A DNA stretch of 64,000 nt from Paraplanobispora takensis (GCF_016863195.1 NZ_BOOK01000029.1:124001-188000), one strand, 5' to 3'. Numbered from the stretch's first letter, positions 17,977 through 28,000 are shown. Made by a program: numbers and translations. Notes: a model not told the origin generated them from the letters alone.

Positions 17977-19233
17977 ATGTCAGTGAACGTGACCCAGCAC
18001 GTGACGGAGTACCGGTGGCTGCTGCCGGGGAGCCTGCGGGACGCGCCGCGGCAGGAGAGGGCCCGGGTCCGCCGCTCGACCCGCGACTGGATCGTGGACA
18101 TCATCGTCTTCCTGCTGGCCGCCGGCCTCGGTCTCCTGTCGGTGGAGACCGTGCAGGCCGAGGTCGGGCTGCCCGAGCCGATGCGGATCGCCGACCAGCT
18201 CATCGGTTTCGCCGCGTGCGTCTCGGTGTGGCTGCGCCGCCGCTGGCCCGTGGGGCTGGCCCTCGTGCTCGCGCCGGTCTCGGTCCTGTCGAGCGTCTCG
18301 GGCGGGGCGGCCGTGGCGGCGATGTTCACGGTGGTCGTGCACCGGCCGTTCAAGATCGCGGCGCCGGTGGTCGCGGTCCACCTGCTGACGATCCCCGTCT
18401 ATGTGAAACTGCGCCCGGACCCCACCCTGCCCGCCGGGTGGGCGATGACGCTGTGGACGCTGGTCACGCTGGTGGTCGTGATGTGGGGGATGTTCGTACG
18501 GGCCCGCCGGCAGCTCGTGGTCTCCCTGCGCGAGCGGGCCGAGCGCTCCGAGGCGGAGGCCGAGCTGCGGGTGGAGCGGGCCAGGCACCTGGAGCGCGAG
18601 CGCATCGCCCGGGAGATGCACGACGTGCTCGCCCACCGGCTCTCGCTGCTCAGCGTGCACGCGGGCGCGCTGGAGTACCACCGGGGCATGCCGGCCGAGG
18701 ACGCGGCCAAGGCGGCCGGAGTCATCCGCTCGGGCGCCCACCAGGCGCTCCAGGACCTGCGCGAGGTCATCGGCGTGCTCCGGCACGGCGCGGAGGACAC
18801 CACCCCCGACCGGCCGCAGCCGACGCTGGCGGACCTGGCCGGCCTGGCCGAGGAGTCCAGGGCGGCGGGCATGGACGTCACCCTCGACCTGAGGATCGGC
18901 GACCACGGGGAGGTCCCGGCGGGGCTGGGCCGCAACGTCTACCGGATCGCGCAGGAGGGGCTGACCAACGCCCGCAAGCACGCCGCCGCCGCGCCGGTGA
19001 GCGTGGTGGTCGCGGGCGGGCCCGGCGACGGGCTCACCCTGGAGATCCGCAATCCCCTGACCGGGGGCCAGGCCATCCCGGGCAGCGGCACCGGCCTGAT
19101 CGGCCTCACCGAGCGGGCCCAGCTCATGGGCGGGCGCCTGGAGTACGGCAGGGCGCCCGACGGCCGCTTCCGGCTCAGCGCGTGGCTGCCGTGGCGGGCC
19201 GAGGACGTGGCCGACGCCGCGGGGGCGGCGTGA
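17977..19233 (+). CDS. Sensor histidine kinase, NarL family
   Basis: A 418-residue membrane kinase. Residues about 35-190 hold five or six helices with little outside loop, so it senses the membrane or an inner signal. A coiled stretch (about 190-215) leads to the HisKA_3 motif ERERIAREMHDVLAHRLS and a HATPase domain with YRIAQEGLTNARKHA and GTGLIGLTERA. Its response regulator gene starts 32 bases downstream, so they form a pair like the DesK/DesR group. ATG at 17977 has a weak site; GTG 17983 is an alternative. Confidence 0.92.
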   Translation: MSVNVTQHVTEYRWLLPGSLRDAPRQERARVRRSTRDWIVDIIVFLLAAGLGLLSVETVQAEVGLPEPMRIADQLIGFAACVSVWLRRRWPVGLALVLAPVSVLSSVSGGAAVAAMFTVVVHRPFKIAAPVVAVHLLTIPVYVKLRPDPTLPAGWAMTLWTLVTLVVVMWGMFVRARRQLVVSLRERAERSEAEAELRVERARHLERERIAREMHDVLAHRLSLLSVHAGALEYHRGMPAEDAAKAAGVIRSGAHQALQDLREVIGVLRHGAEDTTPDRPQPTLADLAGLAEESRAAGMDVTLDLRIGDHGEVPAGLGRNVYRIAQEGLTNARKHAAAAPVSVVVAGGPGDGLTLEIRNPLTGGQAIPGSGTGLIGLTERAQLMGGRLEYGRAPDGRFRLSAWLPWRAEDVADAAGAA

Positions 19234-19265
19234 GGAGACCGGGAAGACGGGCGGAGGGGGAGGGC

Positions 19266-19982
19266 ATGACCGGTGCGACGGAGAGCGCGGCTAACGTGAT
19301 CGACATGAACTCCTCCCTCCCCGCGCGGCCGATCCGGGTGCTGGTCGTCGACGACGACGCGCTCGTCCGGGCCGGGCTGTCGATGATCCTGGGCGGCGCC
19401 GACGACATCGCCGTCGTCGCAGAGGCCGCGGACGGGGACGAGGTGCAGCCGCTGGTGGCCGAGCACCGGCCGGACGTGGTGCTGATGGACATCCGGATGC
19501 CCCGCGTGGACGGGCTGACCGCGACCGAGCGCCTGCGGTCCTGCGCCCCGGCCCCCGAGGTGGTCATCCTGACGACCTTCCACGCCGACGCCCAGGTGCT
19601 GCGCGCGCTGCGCGCCGGGGCGGCCGGGTTCCTGCTCAAGGACACCCCGCCGGGCGAGCTGGTCGCCGCGATCCGCAAGGTCGGGGCGGGCGAGCCCATC
19701 CTGTCGCCCGCCGTGACCCGCCAGCTCATCGCCCACGTCGCCGACGGCGGCGCGGTGACCCGCCGCGAACGGGCGCTGGGACTGCTGGCCGGGCTCAGCG
19801 AGCGCGAGCACGAGGTCGCGGTGGCGGTCGGCAGGGGCAGGTCCAACGCGGAGATCGCCACCGAGCTCTACATGAGCGTGGCCACGGTCAAGGCCCACGT
19901 CTCACGGATCCTGACCAAGTTCGGCCTGAACAACCGCGTCCAGATCGCACTGATAGTCCACGACGCGGGCCACCTGCACTGA
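19266..19982 (+). CDS. LuxR/NarL-family response regulator
   Basis: A 238-residue DNA-binding partner of the preceding kinase. The receiver domain (about residues 22-140) has the acidic trio VVDDDA and phospho-acceptor D75 in VVLMDIRMP, with the conserved T and K in TTF and LLKDT. The C-terminal helix-turn-helix reads LSEREHEVAVAV and ATVKAHVSRILTK. ATG 19266 follows a strong GGAGG run; a second ATG at 19305 would only trim a poorly conserved N-terminus. Targets are unknown. Confidence 0.93.
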   Translation: MTGATESAANVIDMNSSLPARPIRVLVVDDDALVRAGLSMILGGADDIAVVAEAADGDEVQPLVAEHRPDVVLMDIRMPRVDGLTATERLRSCAPAPEVVILTTFHADAQVLRALRAGAAGFLLKDTPPGELVAAIRKVGAGEPILSPAVTRQLIAHVADGGAVTRRERALGLLAGLSEREHEVAVAVGRGRSNAEIATELYMSVATVKAHVSRILTKFGLNNRVQIALIVHDAGHLH

Positions 19983-20144
19983 CAGGCGGGCGATCCGCCC
20001 TGGCACGCCGGTCGCCTGTGCCGGCGCGCCGGGGCTTCGTCGTGCCGGCCGGCCGTGCCGGCGGGTCGCCGGGGAGGGGCGGGACTCGTCGGCGTGGTCC
20101 GTCCCGGCGGCTCCGCACCGCCGTGACGGCCCCGTTTTCTTCGT

Positions 20145-20495
20145 CTACTTCGCGTCGAGTTCGGCGGCCTGGGTGATGTAGTCGCTCAGGGCCTCACGGT
20201 TGACGTCCTCCACCTTCTTGAGCTTGACGTGCCGGGTCTTCTTCCCGACCCCCTCCAGCAGGCCGTACCGGTCGGTGAACTCGGCGCCCCGCTCGAAGGC
20301 GAAGGTGAGGTGGGTCTTGCTGACACTGATGATGGCCAGAGCCTTGGACCCCTTCCAGGCGGGGGAGCCGTACATGATCACCTCCTCGGCGGCGGGAGCG
20401 TGCCCCTTCATGAGGTCGCGCAGGATCGCGACGATGGGCCGGTGCTCCGGTGCGACTTTGACCCGCACGAACTCGTCGACGGCTTGGTTGCTCAT
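20145..20495 (-). CDS. DUF1801 (YdhG/YjbR-like) protein
   Basis: A 116-residue cytoplasmic protein with the DUF1801 pattern: VDEFV near the start, AEEVIMYGSPAWKG and a basic C-terminal helix region (HVKLKKVEDVN). Members bind small ligands or iron-like factors, but no function is settled. AGGAG sits 7 bases before the ATG, which excludes a longer reading frame. Divergent from the large LuxR regulator; the 258 bases between contain nothing else I can identify. Confidence 0.8.
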   Translation of the reverse strand: MSNQAVDEFVRVKVAPEHRPIVAILRDLMKGHAPAAEEVIMYGSPAWKGSKALAIISVSKTHLTFAFERGAEFTDRYGLLEGVGKKTRHVKLKKVEDVNREALSDYITQAAELDAK

Positions 20496-20753
20496 GAGCC
20501 GGCTCCTCATCAGGTCCTGTCCGTTCGGGCCCGGGGCACGGCGGATCCGGCTCCGTCGCGCGTCCGCGGTCCCTCCGGGATCCGGCGGGCACGTGATCAG
20601 AACATGGTCGTACGTGTCGACGGCCGATGTTTCTCGCTGCGTGCTCTGCCGGTGAGGGTGTCGCGGTTCCGTGTCGCGGTACGGCGCGCCGGTCGCCCGC
20701 GGGGAGGCCGGACGGGCACTGGTCTGCGGCCGTGGCGCTGACACACTGGGGAG

Positions 20754-23700
20754 GTGGGCATCGACCGGCGGCCGGACGTCTTCGTCGGACGCGAGCGCGA
20801 GACGACGACGCTGCGCGAGATGGCGGCGGACGCCCGGCGGGGCCGGGGCGGGGTCGTCCTCGTGTCGGGCCCCGCCGGCATCGGAAAGTCCCGCCTGGTG
20901 GATGAGGCCTTCGCCGGTGACCCGAACGTCCTGCGAGGCCGCTGCCCCGCCGAGGACGGCGTCCCACCGCTGTGGCCGTGGCTGCGCGCGGCCTCCCGCG
21001 TCCTGACCGGCACACCGTCAGGAAACGCCCTCCTGCAGGCCGCGGAGGCGGTGAGAACGGTCCTCGGAGAAACCCCGGAGCAGGCCGTCCCGCCCACGGC
21101 GGAGGCCGTACAGGTCGAGCGGGAAGCCGTCCCGGGCGTGGTGGAAGCGGTAAGGGTCGCTCGGGAAGCCGTATCGGCGGGGATGTCCATTCCGGCGGCA
21201 GGGGAGCCTGTTCCGGTGGCCGGGACGCGCGTTCAGGCGGCGGAGAGGGGCATTCCCGCGGACGCGGCAGGGAGGGCCGTTCCCGGGGACGCCGGGGACG
21301 CGGCGGAGACTGCGGCGGCGCGTTTCAGGCTGCTCGCCTGTCTGGCCGATGCCCTCATCGGGGCGGCGGAGGCCGCGCGGGGTCTCGTGGTGGTGATCGA
21401 GGATCTTCACGACGCCGACGAGGCCTCCCTGGGGCTGCTCCGCCGGATCGCGGCGGAGATCGCGGGTTCCCGGCTGCTCGTCGTCGCGACGCATCGGGAC
21501 GCCGCCGGACGAGCCGCCTTCGCCGGGACCCTCGCCGAGGTCGCCCGCAGCGGGGCCGCGCGGACGATCTCACTCGCCCCGTTCACCGAGCGGGACGTCG
21601 CGCACTACCTCGCACCCCTGCCGGGCGGCGCCGATCTCGCCCGCCCGGTGCATGAGCGCACCGGCGGGCTTCCGCTGCTGGTGTCGGCGATGGCGCGGGC
21701 ACTGGCCGAAGCCGGTGACCGGGGGCCGGGTGGAGCCGACGGCCGGGAGGAAGCGGGTGGCGGGGAGCCCAACGGAGCCGACGGCCGGGAGGAAGCGGGC
21801 AGCCGGGGGCCGGGCGGGGCCGACGGCCGGGGATCCGGGAAAGCCTGTGGCGAGGGTCTGGCGGGCGCTGGGAGGCGGCTCCCCGAGTTGCCTCCGGCGG
21901 ATCTGCGTCTCCTCGTTCTGGGGATGCTCGGCGGGCTCGACCCGGCGGTCCGGGACACGGTGGAGGCCGCGGCGGTGCTCGGCGAGGACGTCGACGCCGG
22001 GCTTCTCGCCGAGATCCGGGGCGTGCCGCCGGACACGGTCTCCGGCCGGTTGGAGGCGCTGGTCGAGGCGGGCCTGCTGGTCCGCGCCGACGACACCTCA
22101 CAGCCTCGCTACCGCTTCGCCCACGCCCTGGTCCGCGAGGGTGTCGCGGTGGAACCGGCGGCCGCCGCCGCGCTGCACCGCAGGGCGGCCGAGATCCTGC
22201 AGCGGCGGGCGGGCGCCGGCCTCGCCCACGCCGCCCGTGTCGCGGCGCACTGGCGGCGGGCCGGAGACGACCTCGGGGCGCTGCGGGCCACGGTGCGGTG
22301 GGCGCGGGCCGCCGCCGCGCACGCGTCGCGGACACCGGCCCCCGAGGAGGCGGTCCGGTCGCTCGGGCACGCCCTGGACGCCCTGGACAGGACGGGAGCC
22401 GCACCGGCCGAACGGGCCGGACTCCTCGTCGAGCTCGCCTGCGCCGAATACGTGGCGGGCCGCATCCCCCAGAGCCTGCGCCACTGCCACGCCGCGGCGG
22501 ACGCCGCGGAGTCCGCCGGGCGCCCGGACCTGCTCGCCTCGGCCGCGCTCGTCGTCCGCAGGGCGGGCGACCCCGCGGTCCTCACGACGGTGACCGCCTT
22601 GTGCGACCGCGCTCTGTCGGCCCTCGACATCACGGTGGACGCGGCGGGCTCCCGGCGGGACGACGGCGCCGCGGAGGAGCCGCGGGCCCGGTGGGGCGGC
22701 GACGTGGCGGACGGGACGCGCCTCCGGGGGGACGGCGGTGCCGTCGGCTGGGAGGTCGTGCGGGCCCGGGTGCTCGCCCGCAAGGCGTGCACGGAGGTGG
22801 AGGCCGGGCGGTCCGGGAGCGGGGAGGCGGCGGGGCGGGCGTGGCGGCTGGCCGGGTCGTGCGGGGACCCGGTCGCGTCGCTGGACGCGGCACGGGCCAG
22901 GGCCGGGCTGCTCGACCGGCCGGAGGACGTGGGGGAGCGCCTGCGGATGGGGGACCTGGCGGTGCGCGTCGGGCTGCGCTCCGGGCAGGCGATGGCCGCC
23001 GTACAGGGGCACGTCTGGCGCGCCGACGCGGCCTACCAGCTCGTGGACGTCGCCGCCGTCGACGACGAGATCGCCCGGCTGGCCGAAGTCGCCGCGGCCA
23101 CGCGTCTGACCGCCGCCCGGTGGTACCACCTGCGTACGGCGGCGGCGCGCGAGGCGCTGTCCGGCCGGTTCGGGCGCGCCCGTTCCCTGTCGGCGGAGGC
23201 GGGGGAGACCGCCGCCCGGATGGGCGACGCGATGGCCTCGGCGTTCACGGAGATGTTCGGAGGGCTCCTGGCGCTCGTACGCGGGGACCGGCGCGAGATC
23301 CCCGGCGGCTACCGGGAGGTCTTCGCGGCGTTGCCCCCGGTCCCGGTCGTCGAGGCCGCCCACGTGCTGCGCCTGTACCTCGACGGGGCCCGTGAGGAGG
23401 CCTTCGCCGGATACGAGCGCCTGCGCCTGCTGCTGCGGGAGCCGGTGCGCGGGATGCGGGGGAGGGTCGTCCTGCAGAACATGACCGAGCTCGTCGAGGC
23501 CTTCGGGGACGAGGAGGCCGCGGGCTGGGCGCACGCCCACTGGCTGCCCTGGGCCGCCGCCGGAGGCCTGCCGGGCAACGCCGACAGTTTCTGCGGCGGC
23601 TCCTGCGCGCGGGCCGTCGGCCGGATGGCCGCCGTCATGGGTCGGCTCGACGAGGCCGCGGACGCCCTGCGGGGCGCGGCGGAGGTCGACCTGCGGCTCG

Positions 23701-24107
23701 GTGCCGGGCCCTGGCTCGTGCACACCCGGCTCGCCCTCGCCGACGTGCTGCGGCGCAGGGGGGCCGGCGGCGACCACGCGGAGGCGGCGGCGCTCGCCGT
23801 ACGGGCCGCGGCCGAGGCCAGGCGGCTGGACCTGCCGGGACCGCTGGCCCGCGCCGACCGTCTGATCGCCGACCTGGAGGCCCGCCGGCGCGCCGGTGAT
23901 CCGCTGGCCCCGCTGACCGCACGGGAGCGCGAGGTGGCCGACCTGGTCGTCCGGGCGCTGTCGAACCGGCAGATCGCCGACCGGCTCGTCCTGAGCGAGC
24001 GCACCGTCGAGAGCCACGTGCGCAACATCCTCGTCAAGCTCGGCCTCGCCAACCGGACGGAGCTCACCGTCCGCCTGCTCGCCGGCCGGAGGGACCTGTC
24101 CCGGTAG
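20754..24107 (+). CDS. Large ATPase-LuxR transcriptional regulator (LAL type)
   Basis: An 1117-residue STAND-like regulator. The Walker A motif GPAGIGKS lies at residues 39-46, Walker B LVVVIEDLHDAD near 212-223, then a sensor region, a helical repeat middle (about 450-1000) and a C-terminal LuxR helix-turn-helix (LTAREREVADLVVRALS, then SERTVESHVRNIL). Two low-complexity insertions are unusual: residues about 109-182 between Walker A and B, rich in Ala, Val, Glu and Pro, and about 321-372 with repeated GADGREEAG. GTG at 20754 is the only upstream start; GGGGAG touches it, too close for a normal site. The target pathway is unknown. Confidence 0.88.
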   Translation: MGIDRRPDVFVGRERETTTLREMAADARRGRGGVVLVSGPAGIGKSRLVDEAFAGDPNVLRGRCPAEDGVPPLWPWLRAASRVLTGTPSGNALLQAAEAVRTVLGETPEQAVPPTAEAVQVEREAVPGVVEAVRVAREAVSAGMSIPAAGEPVPVAGTRVQAAERGIPADAAGRAVPGDAGDAAETAAARFRLLACLADALIGAAEAARGLVVVIEDLHDADEASLGLLRRIAAEIAGSRLLVVATHRDAAGRAAFAGTLAEVARSGAARTISLAPFTERDVAHYLAPLPGGADLARPVHERTGGLPLLVSAMARALAEAGDRGPGGADGREEAGGGEPNGADGREEAGSRGPGGADGRGSGKACGEGLAGAGRRLPELPPADLRLLVLGMLGGLDPAVRDTVEAAAVLGEDVDAGLLAEIRGVPPDTVSGRLEALVEAGLLVRADDTSQPRYRFAHALVREGVAVEPAAAAALHRRAAEILQRRAGAGLAHAARVAAHWRRAGDDLGALRATVRWARAAAAHASRTPAPEEAVRSLGHALDALDRTGAAPAERAGLLVELACAEYVAGRIPQSLRHCHAAADAAESAGRPDLLASAALVVRRAGDPAVLTTVTALCDRALSALDITVDAAGSRRDDGAAEEPRARWGGDVADGTRLRGDGGAVGWEVVRARVLARKACTEVEAGRSGSGEAAGRAWRLAGSCGDPVASLDAARARAGLLDRPEDVGERLRMGDLAVRVGLRSGQAMAAVQGHVWRADAAYQLVDVAAVDDEIARLAEVAAATRLTAARWYHLRTAAAREALSGRFGRARSLSAEAGETAARMGDAMASAFTEMFGGLLALVRGDRREIPGGYREVFAALPPVPVVEAAHVLRLYLDGAREEAFAGYERLRLLLREPVRGMRGRVVLQNMTELVEAFGDEEAAGWAHAHWLPWAAAGGLPGNADSFCGGSCARAVGRMAAVMGRLDEAADALRGAAEVDLRLGAGPWLVHTRLALADVLRRRGAGGDHAEAAALAVRAAAEARRLDLPGPLARADRLIADLEARRRAGDPLAPLTAREREVADLVVRALSNRQIADRLVLSERTVESHVRNILVKLGLANRTELTVRLLAGRRDLSR

Positions 24108-24141
24108 CGCCCGCCGGACCCGCGCTCGCCGGTGGGCGGGG

Positions 24142-25260
24142 TCAGGCCCAGTAGCTCCCGTCGAGCATCCGCTCGATGGTGGCCCGGTGCATGACCAGGT
24201 CGTCGGGGTCGGCGGGCATGGGCTGCTCGCCGAAGTGGATCCGCCGGTGCCAGACGCGGGCCATGATGACGCCGTGCCGGAGAGCGGCGTACATCTCGTA
24301 GAACTCCATGTCGCGCGGCCGGTAGCCGGTCATCTCCTCGTAGGCCCGGCAGACGTCCTCGCGCCGCATGAAGTCGGGCAGTCCCGGCAGCTCCATGACC
24401 TCGGTGATGTCCTGGAAGAAGCGGTGCAGGAAGATCATCCAGGAGATGTCCAGCTCCCGGGGGCCGACGGCCGCCATCTCCCAGTCGAGCACCGCCACCG
24501 GCGTGAAGCCGTGATAGATCATGTTCCCGATGCGCGCGTCGCCCCAGCTGAGCACGTCGGGGCCGGGGTCGGCCGGCCAGTGCTCCTCCAGCCAGTCGAA
24601 GGCCCGCTCCAGCAGCGGGATCCGCATCGAGGAGTGCGCCCACTCGTAGTAGGCCCGCTGGTCGTCGACGTGCCTGCGCAGCGCGGAGTCCCCGGGGCCG
24701 TCGAGCTGGAGGGGGCGCAGCTCCTGGACGGTGAACGGGGCGTCGTGCAGCCTGGCCAGGACGGCCACGCTCTCCCGCTGCAGCCCCTCGCGCTCGGCGG
24801 GCGAGGCCTCCAGGAGCCAGCCCTCGAAGGTGTAGGGCAGCACGTCCGGCGGGACCCGCCCGGAGAGGCGCTCCATCACGAAGAACGGCGCGCCGAGGGG
24901 CTCGGGGTCGGGCTCGAACCACAGGGTGCGGGGCGCGGGGACGCCCGCGCGCTCTCTGGCCATCCGCATGACCTCGAACTGCCTGCCGAGGTCGTAGCTG
25001 GGGAAGACCGGCACCGCCTCGCTCGCCGGGGCCATCCGGGCGACGCACTCGACCTTCCTGCCGCCCTCCCCGGAGGCCCAGGAGGCGTCGAACAGGAGGG
25101 TCTCGCTGGACATGCCGTTGCCCGAGGGATGGCTCAGCTCCGACAGCGTGACCGGGCAGCCCAGGCGCCCGCTCAGCCACGAGCGCATCCGGCCGTGGAG
25201 TTCGTCCAGGTCGCGGGTGGAGGTCCGCATCGTCCCGTCCTGCTCACGCCGTTCGTCCAT
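24142..25260 (-). CDS. Aminoglycoside-phosphotransferase-like kinase (APH family, ACAD10-like)
   Basis: A 372-residue protein with the APH/choline kinase fold. The catalytic loop reads SWGDARIGN (Asp and Asn present; the usual His before Gly-Asp is Trp, as I recall for this actinobacterial group), followed by the metal-binding VLDWEMAAVG. The N-terminal lobe has SSETLLFDA and the ECVARM Lys-equivalent region. It is not evidence of drug resistance: this subgroup includes small-molecule and acyl-CoA-linked kinases. AGGAG lies 6 bases before the ATG at 25260. Convergent with the LuxR gene. Confidence 0.82.
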   Translation of the reverse strand: MDERREQDGTMRTSTRDLDELHGRMRSWLSGRLGCPVTLSELSHPSGNGMSSETLLFDASWASGEGGRKVECVARMAPASEAVPVFPSYDLGRQFEVMRMARERAGVPAPRTLWFEPDPEPLGAPFFVMERLSGRVPPDVLPYTFEGWLLEASPAEREGLQRESVAVLARLHDAPFTVQELRPLQLDGPGDSALRRHVDDQRAYYEWAHSSMRIPLLERAFDWLEEHWPADPGPDVLSWGDARIGNMIYHGFTPVAVLDWEMAAVGPRELDISWMIFLHRFFQDITEVMELPGLPDFMRREDVCRAYEEMTGYRPRDMEFYEMYAALRHGVIMARVWHRRIHFGEQPMPADPDDLVMHRATIERMLDGSYWA

Positions 25261-25450
25261 CGCGGTCTCCTGGGGCCGGGGGGTACGGCGTCCGTCGTCA
25301 CGCCGCCGACACAGTCGTACAACGCCAACCAAACGCTTGTCCACAAAACGTTCACGAGCAGGTCAGATGGCGTTCGATCTCTTATCCGGTCGGCGCCCGG
25401 GCGCGATGCCCGTACCCTTGACAGATAGACCAATCCGAGTAGGGGCCGTG

Positions 25451-26773
25451 ATGAGTTCAGCCGGAGAGGGCCTGTCTCGTCCGCTGCCGGAGCAGGTCCG
25501 CTTACACGTCGTGGAACTGGCAGCCCAGATCCTCGGTTCGATGCCCGCCGCGTCGGTGCCGCCGCCGCTGCGCAACATCGCCAAGTTCGACCCGCGCAAG
25601 CGGGCCAAACTGGGCGGCACGCCGATCGCCGCGCAGCTGGAGAACGACAAGGAGTTCCGCGAGGTCGTCGCGGAGGCCCTGGCCGCCGGCTGGCCGGAGC
25701 TGGTCGCCGGTCTGGCGGAGGGCTCCGTCCCGCCGGCCGCCGAGCCCGTCATGGTGGCCGCCGCCGCCTACCTCACCCGGCCGCCCGGCTGGGAGGAGAT
25801 GATCGAGACCGCCCGCACCGACATCGAGCGCTCGGCGGCCGTCGCGGAGGGCTCCGCGCTGGAGCAGACGCTCCTGCGGCTGCGCGAGCAGCTGGCGGCG
25901 CAGAAGACCTCCGCCAAGGAGGAGTCCGACCGGCTGCGCGAGCAGCTCAAGGCCGCCCGCGGGGAGATCTCCGACCTGCGCCGCAAGCTGCACGACGCCC
26001 GCGAGCGGGCCAAGACGGCCGAGGCGCGGGCCGCGGCGATGGAGGAGGCCGCCCAGGAGGCCAGGACCGCCGCCGCCTCGGCGGGCAGCGCGGGGGAGAG
26101 CGAGCTGCGGCGCCTGCGCGAGCGCCTGGCCGACTCCGAGCGGCAGTTGGAGGCCACCCGCCGGGCCGCACGCGAGGGCCGCAGCGTGGAGGACACCAAG
26201 GTCCGGATGCTGCTCGACGCCCTCCAGGACGCCGCGTCCGGTCTGCGCCGGGAGCTGGCCCTGCCCTCCAGCATCGTCAGGCCCGCCGACTCCGTCGCCT
26301 CGGTCACCCCGGGCAGCCCGGGGGTCCGGGCGGTGCCCGCGCGGGCGCTCGCCGACGACGATCCCGCGCTGCTCGACCAGTTGCTCACGCTGCCGCAGAT
26401 CCACGTGATCGTGGACGGCTACAACGTGACCAAGACCGGTTACGGCACGCTCACCCTGGCCGACCAGCGCAACCGCCTGCTCACCGGGCTCGGCGCGCTG
26501 TACGCCCAGACCCGCACCGAACTGACCTGCGTCTTCGACGGCGCCGAGCTGAACGGCCCGGTGCCGGTCTCGGCCCCGCGGGGCGTGCGGGTGCTGTTCA
26601 GCGCGCCCGGGCAGATCGCCGACGACCTGATCCGCCAGCTCGTACGGGCCGAGCCCGTCGGGCGCGCTCTGGCGGTGGTCTCCTCCGACCGGGAGGTGGC
26701 CGAGTCCGTGCGCCGGATGGGCGCCAGACCGGTCCCGGCCGGGCTGCTCCTCAAGCGCCTGGGCCGCGCCTGA
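25451..26773 (+). CDS. NYN (YacP-like) domain protein with coiled coil
   Basis: A 440-residue cytoplasmic protein. Residues about 140-275 form a long coiled coil rich in Glu, Arg and Ala. The C-terminal NYN/PIN-like domain (about 310-435) has acidic residues D322 in IVDGYNV, D391 and D392 in ADDLIRQLV, and D413 in SSDREV, as in the YacP/Rae1 RNase group. RNA cleavage is therefore likely but not shown. AGTAGGGG lies 5 bases before the ATG. It precedes the NlpC/P60 gene as in other actinomycetes. A small hairpin near 26814-26830 follows. Confidence 0.85.
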   Translation: MSSAGEGLSRPLPEQVRLHVVELAAQILGSMPAASVPPPLRNIAKFDPRKRAKLGGTPIAAQLENDKEFREVVAEALAAGWPELVAGLAEGSVPPAAEPVMVAAAAYLTRPPGWEEMIETARTDIERSAAVAEGSALEQTLLRLREQLAAQKTSAKEESDRLREQLKAARGEISDLRRKLHDARERAKTAEARAAAMEEAAQEARTAAASAGSAGESELRRLRERLADSERQLEATRRAAREGRSVEDTKVRMLLDALQDAASGLRRELALPSSIVRPADSVASVTPGSPGVRAVPARALADDDPALLDQLLTLPQIHVIVDGYNVTKTGYGTLTLADQRNRLLTGLGALYAQTRTELTCVFDGAELNGPVPVSAPRGVRVLFSAPGQIADDLIRQLVRAEPVGRALAVVSSDREVAESVRRMGARPVPAGLLLKRLGRA

Positions 26774-26998
26774 CCCGGGCCTCCTGGCCGACCGGAATTG
26801 CGGACCTGCTCTTCGCCGCGTGCGCGGCGGTCCGTTCGGGAGGTTCGCGGCGGGACGGCGGGGCCGTACGCAGGGGCGATGGGTGCGGATCCGGTAGCCG
26901 ATACGCATGAGTAGCGGGTAAAACATCCGAAAAGGTGAGTTCGGCCTTACCGATTCTGTACTATTTCGCCCAGGTCTTTGCGCGGGAGGGGCGTCGTC

Positions 26999-28000
26999 GT
27001 GACCGTGGCGGGTATGCCGAAGAGTTCCGGGCGGATGCCTGTGGCGGCCGGACTGGTGCTTGCGGCTCTCCTGCTGCCCCTCCTGCCGGTCGGCGGTGCC
27101 TCCGCCGAGCCGAAGCCGACGATCGCCGAGGCCAAGAAGAAGCTGGAGAAGCTCAACCACGAGGCCGACGAGATCGTCGAGAAGTACAACCAGGCCGGCG
27201 AGAAGCTGAAGCGGGCCAAGAAGAAGTACCGGGATCTCAACGCCGACCTCACGCGTCAGAACGCGAAGGTCTCCGGGCTGCGCAAGGAACTCGTCACGAT
27301 GGCGGTCAGCACCTACCAGGTGGGCGGCCTGACCGGCTGGGAGGGCCTGTTCACCCAGCCCGACCCCGGCGCGATGCTCAGCGGCCTGGCGACGGTCGAC
27401 CAGATGTCGGCCTCGCGGGCCCAGTCCCTCAACGCCTTCGACGAGGCCAACGAGGCCCTGCGGACGAGCAGGGACAAGGCCAAGACCGCTCTGGCCGAGG
27501 CCGATGAGACGCGCGACGAGCTGGCCGAGGAGAAGGCCAAGGCCGACAAGATGGTCAAGGCGCAGACCAAGCTCCTGCGCGAGCTGGGCGCCTTCAGGAC
27601 CGGCGACCCCAGCAGCACGGGCATCGCCTACACCGGACCGGCCTCCGGCAACGCCCGCTCGGCGCTGGACTTCGCCTTCGCCCAGGTCGGCAAGCCGTAC
27701 CAGTACGGCGGGACCGGGCCCGGCGGCTGGGACTGCTCCGGCCTGGTCCAGGCCGCCTGGCGCGCCGGAGGGGTCAGCCTCCCCCGGACGACCTGGGAGC
27801 AGTGGAGCTGGGGCGCCGGCCGCAAGGTCTCCCTGGACGATCTCCAGCCCGGGGACCTGATCTTCAGCGAGGGGCTGGGGCACGTGAGCCTCTACGCCGG
27901 CGACGGGCAGATCGTCCACGCCCCGCAGACCGGGGACGTCGTCAAGGTCGTCAGCCTGTCCTCCTACGGCCGCCGCCTCGTCGGCGCGGTCCGCCCCTGA
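26999..28000 (+). CDS. Secreted NlpC/P60 endopeptidase with coiled-coil N-terminus
   Basis: Cleaves D-Glu-mDAP bonds in peptidoglycan outside the cell. The 333-residue precursor has a Sec signal peptide ending GGASA, a coiled coil (about residues 35-200 with gaps), and a C-terminal NlpC/P60 domain with catalytic C246 in WDCSGLV and His in GHVSLYAGDG. This matches RipC/Rv2190c-type hydrolases, in which the coil binds a regulator such as FtsEX (family knowledge). GTG 26999 is chosen because GGGAGGGG lies 7 bases before it. Confidence 0.93.
   Translation: MTVAGMPKSSGRMPVAAGLVLAALLLPLLPVGGASAEPKPTIAEAKKKLEKLNHEADEIVEKYNQAGEKLKRAKKKYRDLNADLTRQNAKVSGLRKELVTMAVSTYQVGGLTGWEGLFTQPDPGAMLSGLATVDQMSASRAQSLNAFDEANEALRTSRDKAKTALAEADETRDELAEEKAKADKMVKAQTKLLRELGAFRTGDPSSTGIAYTGPASGNARSALDFAFAQVGKPYQYGGTGPGGWDCSGLVQAAWRAGGVSLPRTTWEQWSWGAGRKVSLDDLQPGDLIFSEGLGHVSLYAGDGQIVHAPQTGDVVKVVSLSSYGRRLVGAVRP

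Noticed and set aside
22098-24017. Long minus-strand open frame inside the LuxR regulator
   Set aside because: It is antisense to a clear ATPase-LuxR gene and lacks domains or composition of a real protein; high GC gives many such frames.
24142-25260. Aminoglycoside resistance gene
   Set aside because: The APH-like fold is shared by many small-molecule kinases; the loop SWGDARIGN and context do not indicate drug resistance.
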